DNA of 64,000 bases from Streptomyces griseomycini (GCF_014203535.1 NZ_JACHJI010000005.1:571880-635879); one strand, 5' to 3'. Shown: positions 17,291-26,563, counted from the first letter of the stretch. Program-made: numbers and translations. The notes: generated by a model from the letters alone, not told the origin.

Positions 17291-18349
17291 GCTTCCTGAC
17301 GAGCTCGTGCACGGCAGGCAGGAGGGCGTCGAGGATGTCGGCGGGGCTTGATGTCCACATCTGCCGTGCCGGTGTCAGGTCCGCGGTCTGTTGGTGGGAC
17401 GGCAGTCCGGCGACGGCCTGGAGGGTGTCGCTGATGTGTTCACGGCGGCCCAGGTGGCGGGTCAGGGCCCGCCAGTTCTCCAGGTGGGCGATGCCGTGCT
17501 CGACCCGGATCCGCCTCGAGGAGTGGGCTTTGCGCCGGCGCTCGTGCATCTCCTCGTACCGGTCGGGAGCGTTCTTCTTGAACTTGCGGTGCGGTGGTGT
17601 GACCGCCCGGCCGCCGGTCTGGGCGCCCAGGCCCTGGTAGCCGGCATCGGTAAGGATCTCGACCGCGGGTCCGTCGGCCAGGAGCTCTACCAGCCCGAGC
17701 CGGCGGGCGTGGTTGGTGTCCGCGCAGCTGCCGGGCCTGGTCGGGCTGCAGAGCAGCACGCGGCCGTCGCCGTCCGTGACGACCGTGGTCCTGACCGCGT
17801 TCTGCTTGTTCTTGCCGGGGACGAACCTGTCCCGGTCCCGGCGTCCGGCCGCCGGACCCGGATCTCGGTGCCGCCGATGATCCCGGTCTTCCCGTCGGCA
17901 CCGAGGTGGTCGACGATCTCGGCCGGGGTCCGCAGCCGCACACCCGGGCTGACGGTGCACCCTCGCTCGGCGAGCAGGGGCCGCACCTCGCCGATGGCAT
18001 GGGTGACGGTGGAGCGGTCCACATCGAACCAGCAGGCCGGCACGTCGTGCGTGGTCGCGTGCCGGAGGTGCACGAGGGGGCCGGGCGCCGGTCGACGAGG
18101 ACCAGCCGGTGCTTCGCACCCGCGCCCACAGCCCGCTTCCGCGGCCGGGACGCAAGTCTGGCCTGGTGCCGTTCGTGCCACAACGGATCCAGCTCTGCGA
18201 CGAGTCCAGCAATCAGGTCGGCCGACAGGCCGGTGATCCTCCGGTCGCTGACGATCGCCGCACGGGACGCGTTCCCCACCACACGACCATGATCGACGAT
18301 CAGGAGCTCGACGCCTCACCACCCACCGTGCACGAGCTCGTTGGCTTGT
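17291..18349. mobile_element. IS5-family insertion sequence with inverted repeats
   Basis: CGAGCTCGTGCACGG at 17300-17314 is repeated inverted at 18326-18340. Further in, GGGCGTCGAG (17325-17334) pairs with CTCGACGCCT on the other side. The repeats bracket a complete-length but frameshifted transposase. Outer ends were not resolved to the base; no target duplication seen. Confidence 0.7.
17300..18282 (-). pseudogene. IS5-family transposase (DDE_Tnp_4), frameshifted
   Basis: The N-terminus reads MVGNASRAAIVSDRRITGLS and ELDPLWHERHQARLASRP. A middle frame has VRLRTPAEIVDHLGADGKTG and IIGGTEIRVRRP. The C-terminal frame has FVPGKNKQNAVRTTVVTDGD, VEILTDAGYQGLGAQTGG and RIRVEHGIAHLENWRALTRH. The three-frame spread shows at least two indels. 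DDE residues are present in pieces only. Confidence 0.85.
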
Positions 18350-18432
18350 CCTTCAACCTCAGGTACGTGGTGTGGCAGTTGAGGTTGATCACCCGACTCG
18401 GCCCCGGTGCGGGCGGAGCTGCCGGTCGGCGC

Positions 18433-18921
18433 ATGATGACCTGCATGGAGAGCGTGGTCGAGAAGATCAAGGTCTGGTTCCGGTTCGTCCCTCGTGAGGG
18501 GTGGTTCCCACAGGACACCGAGGGACTGTGGGCGACGAAGCTCAGTGATGACACGGCCAGTGTGCAGAACGCCCCCTTCCTCCAGGACGGGGTAGCCGAA
18601 GGCGATGTGGTGCGGTACCGCACCGACTCCGACGGGACCCACTGGGCCGTCGGGCGGGTCAGCTCTTCCGGCAACTGCACGATCCGTGTGACGCCCGTGC
18701 CCACCGGCCCTCTGGGACGCAGTCCGCAGGCGGTGCATCAGCGCCTTTCAGCCTTTAACCTCGGAGGCGAGGTCTTCAGTGAGGACTTCCCCATGGTGGC
18801 CTTCACCGCGCCGGCCGGTGCGGATTACACCGGGATCAAGGCCCTCCTGACGCAAGGCCAGGAGGAAGGCTGGTGGCACTACGAGGTCGGCTGCGGCACC
18901 GACGAGTGGTGGAACGCCTGA
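18433..18921 (+). CDS. DUF4265 family protein
   Basis: A 162-residue protein (start ATG 18433; 18445 is an alternative). It has the DUF4265 pattern: KVWFRFVPREGWFPQDTEGL with WATKLSDDTASVQNAPF, a GVAEGDVVRYRTDSDG segment, SSSGNCTIRVTPV, then a C-terminal half ending in WWHYEVGCGTDEWWNA. Function is unknown; family members are cytoplasmic and scattered in actinobacteria and myxobacteria. It is wedged between an IS5 and an IS6 element, with no operon partner. Confidence 0.8.
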   Translation: MMTCMESVVEKIKVWFRFVPREGWFPQDTEGLWATKLSDDTASVQNAPFLQDGVAEGDVVRYRTDSDGTHWAVGRVSSSGNCTIRVTPVPTGPLGRSPQAVHQRLSAFNLGGEVFSEDFPMVAFTAPAGADYTGIKALLTQGQEEGWWHYEVGCGTDEWWNA

Positions 18922-19030
18922 GCTTGTCTTTCAGCCTCTGATCTCGAACACCGAGTCGCACGGCGCTGTCACGTTGACTGACCGACCTGGAATGATCTTG
19001 AAGTTGATCATGCGGGGGAGGGGATCGCCC

Positions 19031-19913
19031 GTGTCGTCCGCGTCACCGTCATACCGGGGGCACCGGTATCCGGTCGAGGCCGTTGCCACTGTGTGGCTGT
19101 ACCACCGCTTCCCGCTGTCGTTCCGCGAGGTCGAGGAGCTGATGCTCGAGCGCGGTGTGCTCGTCTCCTGTGAGACGGTCCGCCGCTGGTGCGCCCAGTT
19201 CGGGCAGGTCTATGCCGGCGCGCTGCGCCGCCGGCAGCCCCGGCCCGGGGACAAGTGGCTCTCCCTTCTTGAACGGGTTGGTCCTCCCGTTCGTAGGGTG
19301 AGGACACCCAGAGGAGCTGGGTGTGGCTGACAAGGGGGCTGTCGCCCGTGGCTTCAGATGCTGGGCCACCCGGCTCCCCACGACGACTCGGCCGCCGAGG
19401 GGGAAGCGCGAACGAGTCGCTGTGCAGAGCAATGCCGGTGAGGTCGTCCGTGTACGCGAGGCAAGTACGACCGAATGGAGCACGGTGAGCCGGATATGGA
19501 CGGGGACCGACTGCGGCACCCGGACGGGGTCTTCAGCAAGATCAACGGAGAATGGAGGTACCTGTGGCGGGCCGTGGACGCCGACGGCGCCGTCCTGGAC
19601 ATCCTCGTACAGAAGCCGGCGGGACGTCGCTGCGGCCCAGCGCTTCTTCCGCAGGCTGCCGAAGAAGACCCGCCCGGTGCCACGGGTGATCGTCACGGAC
19701 AAGCTCCGCCCCTACGGCGCGGCCCACCGCGAGGTCATGCCCTTCGTCGAGCACCGCTCGCACAAGGGCCTGAACAACCGGGCCGAGAACAGCCACCAGC
19801 CCACCCGGCAGCGTGAACGCGCCATGAAAGGCTTCCGCGGCGTGGGCGAAGCCCAGCGGTTCCTGTCCGCGTTCAGCGGCATCCCACCCGCTTCCGACCC
19901 CGCCGCCATCTGA
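19031..19913 (+). pseudogene. IS6-family transposase, interrupted
   Basis: The N-terminal part (SYRGHRYPVEAVATVWLYHR, FREVEELMLERGVLVSCETV, then GDKW at 19256) and the C-terminal part (VFSKINGEWRYLWRAVDADG, RRLPKKTRPVPRVIVTDKLR, GLNNRAENSHQPTRQRERAM) are both typical IS6 with DDE elements. They are separated by 258 unrelated bases, and a further one-base shift follows DILVQ near 19610. Removing the 258 bases would rejoin W to H in frame. Confidence 0.85.
19259..19516 (+). other. 258-bp insertion inside the IS6 transposase
   Basis: Sequence between the codons for GDKW and HPDGVF. It is non-coding (several stops in the host frame), its length is a multiple of three, and the flanking codons match the uninterrupted family sequence (GDKWHLDEVF) without loss. 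It contains several short GC-rich stems. It could be a degenerate group II intron or another small element; I could not identify a convincing intron domain V. Confidence 0.45.
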
Positions 19914-20092
19914 TGACCGCCCTCGGCTACCGAACCGAGACGGCCATCCGCTTCGCGATCTGGGATCAGATCACCGGCGCCGCCGGCCGACCCGCCGAGC
20001 CTTGAGCACCGGTCCGAAACCCGGCCCCTCGCCACGCCCCGATGCGCCGTCAAGAAGCCACGTGTTCAGTAATGTGACAGCGCCGGATGTCC

Positions 20093-20200
20093 AGGTGGGG
20101 CGCGAGTCTCCGTATCCGGAGGAGTTCAGGAGGAATGCGGCCGCGTGGCTGGTGCTGAAAAGGCCTGAGCGGGATACACGTAAAGCCGGGACGGACGGCA
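20093..20200 (+). pseudogene. IS3 OrfA N-terminal relic
   Basis: Reads VGRESPYPEEFRRNAAAWLV, the start of IS3-type OrfA proteins (PYP.EFR.+AV.LV), then loses similarity. It begins directly after the IS6 right end. Confidence 0.5.
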
Positions 20201-20254
20201 AGCATCGGCGCGCACGGTATGAGGCGCCGCGTGGCGAGAGGGACGAGGTGGGCG

Positions 20255-21301
20255 ATGCGTGCACTGACCGTGCGGCCCGGCGAGAAGGATTCCCTGGAGG
20301 TACGGGAGGTGCCCGACCCCGTCCCCGCCGACGGCGAACTGCTGGTGCGGGGCTTGGCGGTGGGGGTGTGCGGAACGGACAGGGAGATCGCCCGGGGCGA
20401 GTACGGGTGGGCCCCGCCGGGCCATGAGCGGCTGGTGTTGGGGCACGAGTCCCTCGGGCAGGTGCGGCAGGCGCCGCCCGGCAGTGGCTTCTCGACCGGT
20501 GACCTCGTCGCCGGGGTGGTGCGCCGGCCGGACCCCGAACCGTGCGGGGCCTGCGCCCGCGGGGAGTTCGACATGTGCCGCAACGACCGCTACACCGAGC
20601 GCGGCATCAAGGAGACCGACGGTTATGGCGCACAGGCGTGGTGCGTGGAAGCCGACTACGCGGTGAAGCTGGAGCCGCGTCTGGAGCGCGTCGGTGTGCT
20701 CATGGAACCGACCACCGTGGTGGCGAAGGCGTGGGAGCAGGTCGAGCGTGTCGGTGGCCGTTCGTGGTTCGAGCCGCGTCGCGCCCTGGTGACGGGAGCG
20801 GGGTCCATCGGGCTGCTCGCCGCCCTGCTGGGGACACAGCGCGGGCTGGAGGTGCATGTCCTCGACCGGGTGACCGAAGGGCTCAAGCCCGCCCTGGTAC
20901 GGGAACTGGGCGCCACCTACCACGCGGAGGACGCCGAGCGGGTCGTCTCCGCCGTGCACCCGGACGTCGTCATCGAAGCCACAGGCGCGAACGAGCCCGT
21001 CCTCGCCTCGCTGACGGGCACCGCGCCCTACGGGGTGGTGTGCCTGACCGGTGTGTCACCCGCCGGCCGCAGGATGACCGTGGACGCGGGCGCCCTCAAC
21101 CGGGAGATCGTGCTGCAGAACGACGCGGTGGTGGGCTCGGTCAATGCCAACCTGCGCCACTACCGCCAAGCCGCCGAGGCGCTGGCACGGGCCGACAGGT
21201 CGTGGCTTGAGCGCCTGATCACCCGGCGGGTGCCGCTGGAGCGCGCGAAGGAGGCGTTCACGCCGCGACCTGACGACGTCAAGGTGGTCATCGAGCTGTA
21301 G
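20255..21301 (+). CDS. glucose 1-dehydrogenase (zinc-type medium-chain dehydrogenase)
   Basis: A 348-residue protein of the MDR superfamily with the glucose-dehydrogenase C-terminal domain. It has GVCGTDREIARGEYG and LGHESLG (catalytic zinc ligands), a partial structural zinc loop EPCGACARGEFDMC, and a Rossmann motif VTGAGSIGLLAA near residue 180. It would oxidise glucose to gluconolactone with NAD(P). The gluconokinase gene follows 27 bp downstream, so the pair gives a direct oxidative route glucose-gluconate-6-phosphogluconate feeding the pentose-phosphate or Entner-Doudoroff pathway. The ATG at 20255 starts MRALTVRPGEKDSL at the usual position; the upstream frame is open but not conserved. 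Confidence 0.88.
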   Translation: MRALTVRPGEKDSLEVREVPDPVPADGELLVRGLAVGVCGTDREIARGEYGWAPPGHERLVLGHESLGQVRQAPPGSGFSTGDLVAGVVRRPDPEPCGACARGEFDMCRNDRYTERGIKETDGYGAQAWCVEADYAVKLEPRLERVGVLMEPTTVVAKAWEQVERVGGRSWFEPRRALVTGAGSIGLLAALLGTQRGLEVHVLDRVTEGLKPALVRELGATYHAEDAERVVSAVHPDVVIEATGANEPVLASLTGTAPYGVVCLTGVSPAGRRMTVDAGALNREIVLQNDAVVGSVNANLRHYRQAAEALARADRSWLERLITRRVPLERAKEAFTPRPDDVKVVIEL

Positions 21302-21328
21302 GCGACACGGTACGAAGGAAGGCTCCGG

Positions 21329-21838
21329 ATGTCTCATCACACTGCTCCACTGGTCGTCGTCATGGGCGTGTCGGGTTCGGGGAAGACCACGGTGGGCCGA
21401 CTGCTGGCACGGCACCTCGGCGTCCCCTACGCCGAGGGGGACGACTTCCACCCCGCACCCAACGTGGCGAAGATGCGAGCGGGCCACCCACTCGATGACG
21501 AGGACCGTCGCCCCTGGCTGGACGAGATCGCACGGTGGCTGGCCGGCCATGCGGACGGCGGGGGCGTGGTGACGTGCTCGGCGCTCAAGCGCCGCTACCG
21601 TGCCCGGCTGGCCTCCGCCGCGCCGCGCGTCTTCTTTCTCCACCTCGATGGCTCACCCGAGCTGATCGCCGCACGGATCACCGCGCGACAGGGCCATTTC
21701 ATGCCGCCCGAGCTGCTCCGTACACAGTTCGCCGACTTTGAACCACTGGGCGACGACGAAGCGGGCTCGGCCATCCCGATCGACGGCACGCCGCAGGAGA
21801 CGGCGGCTCTCGCTCATGCCGCCGTCACCTCGACCTGA
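21329..21838 (+). CDS. gntK: gluconokinase
   Basis: A 169-residue P-loop kinase: VVVMGVSGSGKTTVGRLLAR (Walker A GVSGSGKT), then YAEGDDFHPAPNVAKMRAG and PLDDEDRRPWLDEIA, the gluconate-kinase signature, plus SALKRRYRARL and RQGHFMPPELLRTQFADFE. Length and motifs are those of GntK, which phosphorylates gluconate to 6-phosphogluconate. It follows glucose dehydrogenase in the same direction at 27 bp with GGAAGG upstream of the ATG, so the two are probably co-transcribed. Confidence 0.93.
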   Translation: MSHHTAPLVVVMGVSGSGKTTVGRLLARHLGVPYAEGDDFHPAPNVAKMRAGHPLDDEDRRPWLDEIARWLAGHADGGGVVTCSALKRRYRARLASAAPRVFFLHLDGSPELIAARITARQGHFMPPELLRTQFADFEPLGDDEAGSAIPIDGTPQETAALAHAAVTST

Positions 21839-22357
21839 TCCGCATGCCGCAGCCCGCGGCGATTCCACCGTCAGGCACGACTGCCTCTGGGCTCCAGCGG
21901 GAGACTGCTCACCGCTACCTTCCCCAGCGGGCAAGCGCCGTCGTGCTCGGTCGAGTCCAGCGCGGGATCCGGCCCGAACTGCTTACCCGTGGATGGCTCT
22001 CCTGACGTGCCGTACCGGAAGGACACCCTCACTGGGGCCTGATACAGAGGAACCAGGAGAAAGCCGTCACGACATCCACCAGGTACATGAGGCCGTCCAC
22101 CGGCGAGCCGTCCGTCGGCATCGACAGCTCCACGGTCCTCCAACAACCTGGCCGTCACCCGATCGCCTGGCGGTGGTCCCGCCACCGGCCGTACCGACCG
22201 TTACTCATGAACAGAAACGGCCGCTGCCGGTTCCACGCCTCGTCCGGCAAGTCCCGCACACGTTCGCGCTGCGGAAAACGAGTTCCGCCGTCTGATCGGC
22301 ACGGCCTACGCTTCGGTGGTCGACGGTACGAAAGCTCGATACAACGGGGGTCTTGGC
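21839..22357. other. gene-less stretch
   Basis: About 520 bases between gntK and the GNAT gene. Short frames on both strands show no domain. No terminator-like hairpin strong enough to report. Confidence 0.4.
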
Positions 22358-23353
22358 GTGGGCGTGAACAGCGGCAGCGCCCCTGCACCGCTGGAACGGG
22401 TGCCCGGCTACGTCTTTCGGCCGTATCACGGCCACGAGGACCACGGTGCCATGGCCGCCGTGCGGCTGGGCTGTGCAGAGCGGGACCGGATCGACGCTCG
22501 CTCGGTTGTGGAAGGACTCCCCACGGCAGCCGAGATCGCCGAAGCCTCCGCCAGGCTGGACGACCCGTCCGAGAACCAGCTCTTGGTGGAGTACGACGGT
22601 GACGTCGTCGGCTACTCGACGATCAGGTGGTGGCAGGAGCGGGACGGGACGTGGTTGTACCTCCACCGTGGTCACCTGCTGCCCGGGCACCGCGGCCAGG
22701 GCGTCGGCTCAGCCATGCTCGACTGGGCGGAAAACCGTGTTCGCCGGCTCGTGCAGCAGCATGGAACCGCACGGAGGGCCGTGCTCGGCGCGAACGCCAT
22801 GGCGTCTGAACGGGATGCGACGGCGCTGCTGCTCGAAACGGGATACCGGCGTGTCTTCAGTCTGGTGGAGCTTGAGTTGGCCGATCTCGGACGGCTCGCC
22901 GACGGCGAGCCGCTGCCTGCCGGCATCCGAGTGGGTGCCGTCGAGCCGAGCAGCTACCGCGCGGCCTGGAAGACGGTCATCGATTCGTATGCGGACGCCG
23001 CCTTCACGAAGAGGTGGACGTTCCAGAGCTTCCTTGCCACGGCTGCCCCGACCTGCTGGCGGGCTGCTTGGGAGGGGGAACACATGGCCGGTGTCGCCCT
23101 GTGCTCGATCCGTCGGCAGGATCCGGCTGTGGGCGAAGTCGAAGAACTGAGCGTTCGGGCGGAGTCGAGGCGTCGGGGACTCGGGCGGGCTCTGCTGCTG
23201 GACGGGTTGCGATGCCTTCGCGAGCACGGTGCGGAGACCGCCCGCCTCTACACCGGGACCGCGAATCCGCACCGATCCTACGACCTCTACGAGAGCATAG
23301 GGTTCCGGCGCCAGAACGAATACGTCCGCTACCGCAAGCCGATCACCGTCTGA
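22358..23353 (+). CDS. tandem GNAT acetyltransferase
   Basis: A 331-residue protein with two GNAT domains. The first (about residues 15-170) has LLVEYDGDVVGYSTIRWW, then HLLPGHRGQGVGSAMLDWAE, the acetyl-CoA pyrophosphate loop. The second (about 190-330) has VEELSVRAESRRRGLGRALL and a terminal TANPHRSYDLYESIGFRR. The arrangement resembles mycothiol synthase MshD and related two-domain acetyltransferases, but substrate cannot be told. The GTG at 22358 is chosen because GGGGG precedes it; the frame is open a little further upstream. No operon partner. Confidence 0.85.
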   Translation: MGVNSGSAPAPLERVPGYVFRPYHGHEDHGAMAAVRLGCAERDRIDARSVVEGLPTAAEIAEASARLDDPSENQLLVEYDGDVVGYSTIRWWQERDGTWLYLHRGHLLPGHRGQGVGSAMLDWAENRVRRLVQQHGTARRAVLGANAMASERDATALLLETGYRRVFSLVELELADLGRLADGEPLPAGIRVGAVEPSSYRAAWKTVIDSYADAAFTKRWTFQSFLATAAPTCWRAAWEGEHMAGVALCSIRRQDPAVGEVEELSVRAESRRRGLGRALLLDGLRCLREHGAETARLYTGTANPHRSYDLYESIGFRRQNEYVRYRKPITV

Positions 23354-23799
23354 TCCGAGAGAGGTGGCTCCTTCGCACCTTGGCGGGTCGAATCCCCGAA
23401 GAGCGAGCCCGGCTCGATCGACCGGAGAGGTCATGGTGTTCCGAGTCGGAGATTCGTCGGCAGGAGAGGAAGTGCCGGGTAGCGAGTCGGACCGCCTTCC
23501 ACATCAGTGCGCGGAGGCGGGCGCTGAGTATGCGCATGCGGCGGGTGAAACGCCGGCGGTGGATTGGCTGGGCGGGCCGCGGAGCGTCCGCGACGGACAC
23601 GAGTTCCCCTGCAGGTACAAACGGGCCAGGGTGATCGGCTGCGCCAGCGGTGACGGCCTGGCGGAAGCGGTGAGTATTCCGAGAGAACACGGCGGCGCCC
23701 CCCTGACCCTGAGGGAGGGAGCCGCCGTACACGCCTCAGCCAGCAGCTCACGGCTCCCGCCCCGTCGTCCGCGTCCTGCCCGCCCAGCCCCGACCACCC
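23354..23799. other. gene-less stretch
   Basis: About 450 bases with no supported gene between the GNAT gene and the monooxygenase fragment; the frames are Arg/Ser/Pro-rich shadows. Confidence 0.4.
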
Positions 23800-24139
23800 G
23801 CCGGCTGAGGATGGGGCAGCGCACATTGCTGCCATCAACCTGTGGCTTCTCGGTTTCACCGGCCGGTCCTTCCTCGTCCCCACCCCGGAGGAAGCCGGAT
23901 CCCTCCACGCCTGCGCCACCAGCGGCGAACGCGAGGCCGTGGACGCCTGGGCGTCCCGCATCGTCTACGGCACGCCCGACCGCGTCACCGAGAGCGTCAA
24001 CCACGTGCAGGCCGCCACCGGCGCCGACGAGATCATCCTCGTTCCCGAGGCCCACTCCCTGGATGCCCTGGCCCGCTCCACCGAACTCATCGCCGACGTC
24101 TACGGCACGCTCGACACGGCCGCAGGCAAAGCAGCCTGA
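23800..24139 (+). pseudogene. luciferase-like monooxygenase, C-terminal fragment
   Basis: The frame ending at 24139 reads GFTGRSFLVPTPEEA, then WASRIVYGTPDRVTESVNHV and ATGADEIILVPEAHSLDA, RSTELIADVYG. This is the last third of F420/FMN-dependent luciferase-like oxidoreductases (strand plus VYGTP.+V, then GADE.++). There is no start codon or TIM-barrel N-terminus upstream. Confidence 0.6.
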
Positions 24140-24349
24140 CCTCTTCCGCCTGTTGCACGAGCACGTGAGGGCGGACCGGGCCACCGCTCCTGCCGTGCAG
24201 CGCGCCGCTCTCTCACCGGCCGGCTCCGCTTTCCGCACACCGCCCGCCCGGCACAGCACACCGTCCTTGCCGTGCGGGTGCCACCCCGGCCTTCGCCGCT
24301 CGTGCTCGCCGAGTCGTAGGCGCTGATCGGCATCGGCGTGCTTCCTGCC

Positions 24350-24712
24350 TCAGCAGGTCCAGGAGCCGGGTTGCTGCCGCAGGTCCAGGTAGCAGCACAG
24401 CCGTACACCCGGTTCGCCTGGCTCGTGGGCTGTACGGTCCGCCGACGCGATCGCCCACCGTGTGGCGAGCAGTTCCTGGATGGCGAACGCGGTCTCGTCA
24501 TCGGCGGTCGCGGCCTCCACGGCCCACCGAAGTTCTCCAGCACGAGCAGTGTCACCCGGACCGGGTACAACGGGGGCGTACGTGCTGACTTCCCGCAGCC
24601 TGACCGCCTGACTGCGCAGGCGCGCGCTCGATGGCGCTCCCGGCCTTCCCTGAGGGCATGGTGCCGCTCCTGCACGACCAGGGGTGCGGGCGGCGTTCCC
24701 AGCAGGCGTCAC
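24350..24712 (-). CDS. DUF6207-like protein (N-terminus doubtful)
   Basis: The last 60 residues (WAVEAATADDETAFAIQELL, then ATRWAIASADRTAHEPGEPG and VRLCCYLDLRQQPGS) match DUF6207, a Streptomyces family of about 70-90 residues of unknown function. The N-terminal half of this frame (RTPGRAGAAPCPQGRP...) does not look like the family, so the true start may lie near 24540 or the gene may be damaged. Overlaps at its 5' end with a transposase relic on the other strand. Confidence 0.55.
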   Translation of the reverse strand: MTPAGNAARTPGRAGAAPCPQGRPGAPSSARLRSQAVRLREVSTYAPVVPGPGDTARAGELRWAVEAATADDETAFAIQELLATRWAIASADRTAHEPGEPGVRLCCYLDLRQQPGSWTC

Positions 24713-24787
24713 GCCGTCGCCACGCGATACGACAAGCCGGCGGTCGGCTACGAGGCGACCGCCCTCATCGCTGCTGTCAACGAGTGA
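24712..24787 (+). pseudogene. IS5-type transposase, extreme C-terminus
   Basis: HAVATRYDKPAVGYEATALI followed by AAVNE and a stop matches the VATRYDK...Y...... end of IS5 transposases (compare the intact copy ending at 45073). Nothing of the upstream domain remains. Confidence 0.55.
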
Positions 24788-24813
24788 CTGCGATCAGCAC
24801 CTTCACAGGGGCC

Positions 24814-25779
24814 CTACGCCACCTTGACCACGTACTTGCCCTGGACGCCGCCCGCCTCCAGCGCCCGGTGTGCTGCTGCTGTCTCCTCCAGGGGGAAGAC
24901 CGTGTCCACCGCGGGGCTCAGCTTGCCCTCGACCACATGGCGGGCGAGGTCGTCGAAGTCCGCCCGCGTGGGGTTGCCGCTGAAGAAGCGCACCCGCCCG
25001 TGCCCGTGGACCGTGCTGGCCACGAGGTAGCCGAGCGACGCAGCGGGCCGTTTCAGGTCGAAGGCGATGGTGACCATGCGCCCGCCGGAATTCAGTAGGC
25101 GCCTAAAGGCACGCAGGTCGGTGCCCACGGTGTCCAGAACCACGTCGAAGCGGCCCAGTTCCGCCAGCCGCACGGTCCGGTGGTCGACGGCCTGGTGAGC
25201 CCCGAGCCCACGCACGAATTCGAGGTTGGCGGCGCGGGCGAGGGCCGTGACCTCAGCGCCGTACGCCCGTCCGAGCTGGACGGCCGCATTGCCGACACCG
25301 CCCGCCGCGCCCCGCACGAGGAGTCGTTCGCCGGGGCGCAGCCCGGCCTTGTCCCGCAGGGCGGTGACGGCTGTGGTGGCTACCGGCAGCGCGGCGGCGT
25401 CCACCAGGCCAAGGCCGTCAGGGAGCCGGCCGACCCGCTCGGCGGGCACGGTCACGTACTCGGCGGCGCTGCCGAACCCGGAGGTGCGGCCCAAGACCCC
25501 CCATACGCGGTCGCCGGCCGCGAACTGTGTGACTCCGGCACCCAGTGCGGCGACCTCGCCGGTGAAGTCCAAGCCGACGCGCTTGGGGAACTTCCGGCCG
25601 CTCAGGAGACGGAGACGGCCGGCACGGGCTGCCAGTTCACCGCCGTTGACGCTGAACGCGCGCACCTGCACAAGGACCTCGCCGAGGGACGGCTCGGGGC
25701 GTGGCACACGGCCCGTGTAGAGCACATCGGGGCCGCCGTAGCGGTCGTAGAGCACTGCCTTCATCATGTGGTCGTTCAT
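24814..25779 (-). CDS. NADP-dependent quinone-oxidoreductase-like alcohol dehydrogenase
   Basis: A 321-residue MDR protein without zinc ligands: MKAVLYDRYGGPDVLYTGRV, RVGLDFTGEVAALGAGVTQF, a nucleotide-binding LLVRGAAGGVGNAAVQLGRA near residue 150, and QGKYVVKVA at the end. Such enzymes reduce quinones or enals with NADPH. It is divergent from a TetR regulator at 25880 with a clear dyad between them, so the regulator probably represses both genes and is released by an electrophilic compound. Start ATG 25779; a longer frame would cover the operator. Confidence 0.88.
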   Translation of the reverse strand: MNDHMMKAVLYDRYGGPDVLYTGRVPRPEPSLGEVLVQVRAFSVNGGELAARAGRLRLLSGRKFPKRVGLDFTGEVAALGAGVTQFAAGDRVWGVLGRTSGFGSAAEYVTVPAERVGRLPDGLGLVDAAALPVATTAVTALRDKAGLRPGERLLVRGAAGGVGNAAVQLGRAYGAEVTALARAANLEFVRGLGAHQAVDHRTVRLAELGRFDVVLDTVGTDLRAFRRLLNSGGRMVTIAFDLKRPAASLGYLVASTVHGHGRVRFFSGNPTRADFDDLARHVVEGKLSPAVDTVFPLEETAAAHRALEAGGVQGKYVVKVA

Positions 25780-25836
25780 CGTTCTGCCTTTGCCGCCGGG
25801 GCCGTACAGGGGTCTGGCATCGACCGTAAGCTCTTG

Positions 25837-25856
25837 AGTGGACGCAATCGTCCGCT
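25837..25856. promoter_or_regulatory. candidate TetR operator
   Basis: AGTGGACGCAATCGTCCGCT: two 8-bp arms AGTGGACG/CGTCCGCT with one mismatch around CAAT. It sits in the 100-bp gap between the divergent oxidoreductase and TetR genes, as expected for autoregulation. Confidence 0.55.
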
Positions 25857-25879
25857 TGAACCGGAAGCGAGAGACAGTG

Positions 25880-26563
25880 ATGGCGGAATCCTCTCGGATC
25901 ACAGCCCGGGACGGGGTGCGGGCGGACGCCCGGCGCAACCGGGAGCGCGTTCTCGCCGCCGCCCGCGAGGTCTTCGCGGAGTACGGGATCGACGCCCCGA
26001 TGGCGACCGTGGCCCGTCGGGCCGGAGTTGGCGTGGCGACGCTGTACCGGCATTTCCCGACCCGGGACGTCCTGGTGAGGGGCGCGTTCGCGCAGCAGAT
26101 GGAGACCTGCGCGCGGGCGCTCACCGAGGCTCTGGCCGCTCCCGACCCGTGGCAGGGCTTCCAGCAGTTGGTCGAGACGGTCTGCGCTCTGCAACGGGAG
26201 GAACGCGGGTTCCCGGCCGCGTTCGTCGCGGCCTTCCCGGAAAGCATGTCGGAACACGCGCAGTCCCGGCAACGAGCCGAGCGGGACTTCACGACCCTGG
26301 TACGCAGGGCCCAGGCGTCGGGCGCGCTGCGGGCCGACTTCCACCCTTCCGACCTCGCCGTGGTCCTGTTGGCACACTGCGCTCTGGTGACAGCCCTACC
26401 GGATGACGGTGCGGCGTCCCGGCGCCTGGTGGCCTACCTGCTCCAGTCGTTCCGCGCCGACACGGCCAACGAGCCGCTTCCCCCGCCGACTGCGCTGACA
26501 CTGCGCAGTCTCCCGATTGCACCTGACAGTCCCCGGGGGTGGCGGCCCCAGAGCCTGACATGA
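25880..26563 (+). CDS. TetR-family transcriptional regulator
   Basis: A 227-residue repressor. The N-terminal TetR_N domain is clear (ADARRNRERVLAAAREVFAE, TVARRAGVGVATLYRHFPTR) and is followed by a helical ligand-binding domain ending near residue 195 and a Pro-rich tail. It is divergent from the quinone-oxidoreductase-like gene and probably controls it through the dyad at 25837. ATG 25880 is used, with AGAGACAG upstream; the frame is open for 14 codons before it. Confidence 0.88.
   Translation: MAESSRITARDGVRADARRNRERVLAAAREVFAEYGIDAPMATVARRAGVGVATLYRHFPTRDVLVRGAFAQQMETCARALTEALAAPDPWQGFQQLVETVCALQREERGFPAAFVAAFPESMSEHAQSRQRAERDFTTLVRRAQASGALRADFHPSDLAVVLLAHCALVTALPDDGAASRRLVAYLLQSFRADTANEPLPPPTALTLRSLPIAPDSPRGWRPQSLT

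Larger units (their letters stand above)
18962..20084. mobile_element. IS6-family element, interrupted
   Basis: The left end GGCGCTGTCACGTTGACTGA at 18962 and the right end, which on the complementary strand reads GGCGCTGTCACATTACTGA (to 20084), are the terminal inverted repeats. The same left end (GGCACTGTCACGTTGACTGA) occurs at 53111 before another IS6 fragment. The flanking octamers differ (AGTCGCAC and GGATGTCC), so there is no target duplication. The transposase inside carries a 258-bp insertion. Confidence 0.8.

Noticed and set aside
19259..19516. Group II intron assignment for the IS6 insert
   Set aside because: GAGCCGGA-like bases exist near 19490, but I could not fold a convincing domain V or find a standard 5' GTGYG start, so I left it as an unidentified insertion.
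24814..26292. A 492-codon version of the oxidoreductase starting at 26292
   Set aside because: The extension crosses the divergent TetR gene and the operator; ATG 25779 is the plausible start.
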